Below are positions 62,953-64,000 of a DNA stretch of 64,000 nt, one piece after another. Position 1 is the stretch's first letter. Each line of letters begins with the position of its first letter. The notes beneath the pieces were generated by a model. It worked only from the letters and a program-made list of their open reading frames with translations. It was not told where the DNA came from and ran no database searches. Position numbers and translations under genes: made by a program. Source of the stretch: Stutzerimonas kunmingensis (GTDB lineage: Bacteria; Pseudomonadota; Gammaproteobacteria; Pseudomonadales; Pseudomonadaceae); contig NZ_FORS01000009.1 in assembly GCF_900114065.1 (NCBI RefSeq), forward strand, positions 1 to 64,000, in the 5' to 3' direction.

Positions 62953-63723
62953 TCAGAAGGCCGGAACCACGGCACCCTTGTACTTCTCCTCGATGAACTT
63001 GCGCACTTCCTCGCTGTGCAGCGCGGCGGCCAGCTTCTGCATAGCGTCGCTGTCCTTGTTGTCCGGACGGGCAACAAGGATGTTCACGTAGGGCGAGTCG
63101 CTGCCTTCGATGACCAGGGCGTCCTGGGTCGGGTTCAGCTTGGCTTCCAGCGCGTAGTTGGTGTTGATCAGCGCCAGGTCGACCTGGGTCAGCACGCGCG
63201 GCAGGGTCGCGGCTTCCAGTTCACGGATCTTGATGTTCTTCGGATTCTCGGCGATGTCCTTCGGCGTGGCGGTGATGCCGGCACCATCCTTCAGCGTGAT
63301 CACGCCGGCCTTGGCCAGCAGCAGCAGGGCGCGGCCGCCGTTGGTGGCGTCGTTGGGAATGACCACGGTGGCGCCACTGGGCAGTTCGTCCAGCGACTTG
63401 ACCTTGCTCGAGTAGGCGCCGAAGGGCTCGATATGTACACCGGCAACGCTGACCAGCTCGGTGCCCTTGCCCTTGTTGAACTCATCCAGGTACGGCTGGT
63501 GCTGGAAGAAGTTGGCGTCCAGGCGCTTCTCGGCGACCTGGATGTTCGGCTGCACGTAGTCGGTGAACACCTTCACGTTCAGCTCGACGCCTTGCTCGGC
63601 CAGCTGCGGCTTGACGAACTCCAGCAGCTCGGCGTGCGGCACGGCGGTGGCGGCGACGTTCAGGGTTTCGGCCTGCGCGGAAAACGCGGCAACGGCGGCC
63701 AGGGCGACAATCAGTTTCTTCAT
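62953..63723 (-). CDS. metQ: MetQ/NlpA-family methionine ABC transporter substrate-binding protein
   Basis: 256-residue periplasmic binding protein of the D/L-methionine importer MetNIQ. The signal peptide is MKKLIVALAAVAAFSAQA; there is no Cys lipobox, so it is probably soluble rather than lipid-anchored. The conserved ETLNVAATAVPHAELLEFVKPQL and NFFQHQPYLDEFN (substrate pocket) are present. The other transporter genes (metN, metI) are not in this window; they may lie to the right, beyond the repeat. Confidence 0.93.
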   Translation of the reverse strand: MKKLIVALAAVAAFSAQAETLNVAATAVPHAELLEFVKPQLAEQGVELNVKVFTDYVQPNIQVAEKRLDANFFQHQPYLDEFNKGKGTELVSVAGVHIEPFGAYSSKVKSLDELPSGATVVIPNDATNGGRALLLLAKAGVITLKDGAGITATPKDIAENPKNIKIRELEAATLPRVLTQVDLALINTNYALEAKLNPTQDALVIEGSDSPYVNILVARPDNKDSDAMQKLAAALHSEEVRKFIEEKYKGAVVPAF

Positions 63724-63776
63724 CGTTCGGTTCCTTCAGAGGTAGATCGGGGTGCGAATTTCGCTCGCCCTAGCAA

Positions 63777-63967
63777 GCCGTCGAAAAACTAGCTGCGTTG
63801 GCAATACTGCGTTAAAAACAGGCTCGGAGTGCTCATTTAGAGTACTAAACTCCGCGTCCTCGCCTGTTTTGACTCGTTACACTCACCCTTCGGGCCAGCC
63901 TTCGGCTGTTACTCCCGCTGGTCGTTGCGCCTTGTCTTGCCTGCCTCGCCTACGTTTTTTCAACGGC
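63777..63967. repeat. 191-bp MITE-like intergenic repeat
   Basis: The segment is bounded by GCCGTCGAAAAAC (63777-63789) and GTTTTTTCAACGGC (63954-63967), an imperfect inverted repeat. Inside, AAAACAGGC and GCCTGTTTT (about 63814-63880) form a second inverted pair around CGGAGT...ACTCCG. No transposase frame is present. This structure matches a miniature non-coding repeat of Pseudomonas intergenic DNA. Confidence 0.6.
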
Positions 63968-64000
63968 CTGCTGATGGTTCATTTGCGCGAAAAGTGCGTC

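Overview
The window is a 64-kb stretch around the chromosomal replication origin of a high-GC gammaproteobacterium. Gene order (gyrB-recF-dnaN-dnaA on the minus strand, oriC, then rpmH-rnpA-yidD-yidC-mnmE-mnmG-rsmG-parA-parB-atpIBEFHAGDC on the plus strand), the protein sequences and the parS-type sites all point to Pseudomonadaceae. My reading is the Pseudomonas stutzeri group (Stutzerimonas); the genus is an inference and was not checked against a database.

Layout. (1) 1-1650: accessory debris. The 3' end of an IS3-family element lies against a kinase-like gene that lost its 5' part, followed by a terminator and a 500-bp gene-free stretch with short direct and inverted repeats. (2) 1658-7773: the replication block gyrB-recF-dnaN-dnaA, with two parS sites inside recF. 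(3) 7774-8287: oriC with DnaA boxes and an AT-rich tract. (4) 8288-16898: ribosomal protein L34, RNase P protein, membrane insertases, tRNA modification and chromosome partition genes. A second origin-like segment (12280-12560) lies between mnmE and mnmG and resembles oriC. (5) 16942-24142: the F1Fo ATP synthase operon with a sigma70 promoter, three hairpins between its genes and a terminator. (6) 24226-28414: glmU, a DeoR-family regulator and glmS (UDP-GlcNAc synthesis). (7) 28421-34172: a minus-strand red-light module: bacteriophytochrome, response regulator, a frameshifted hybrid histidine kinase and a heme oxygenase that would supply biliverdin.

(8) 34400-37279: small genes (SMI1/KNR4, DUF3301, COG0523 GTPase, a cysteine-rich secreted protein, DUF3617). 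(9) 37399-42750: an iron-uptake signalling unit (ECF sigma factor, FecR anti-sigma factor, TonB receptor with signalling domain, PepSY membrane protein). (10) 43069-51660: an aa3/caa3-type cytochrome c oxidase cluster with heme A synthesis and copper assembly genes (sco1, ctaB, ctaA, a possible thioredoxin-fold gene, surf1, ctaE, ctaG, a 31-codon ORF, ctaD, ctaC). (11) 51893-54663: a small membrane protein, a SulP anion transporter and a beta-carbonic anhydrase, probably a bicarbonate uptake pair. (12) 54835-55935: a radical SAM protein with a strong LexA box upstream. (13) 56199-63723: acyltransferase, DUF1835, a YheV-like zinc ribbon, oligopeptidase A, gamma-carbonic anhydrase, a VOC-family gene broken by an amber codon, zinc alcohol dehydrogenase and a MetQ-type binding protein. 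The window ends in a MITE-like repeat.

Most of the window is conserved core genome. No complete new defence or mobile system is visible. The points most worth a second look are the duplicated origin-like segments, the parS sites embedded in recF, the LexA box, the 31-codon ORF in the oxidase operon, the broken phytochrome-linked kinase and the pseudokinase remnant at the left edge.
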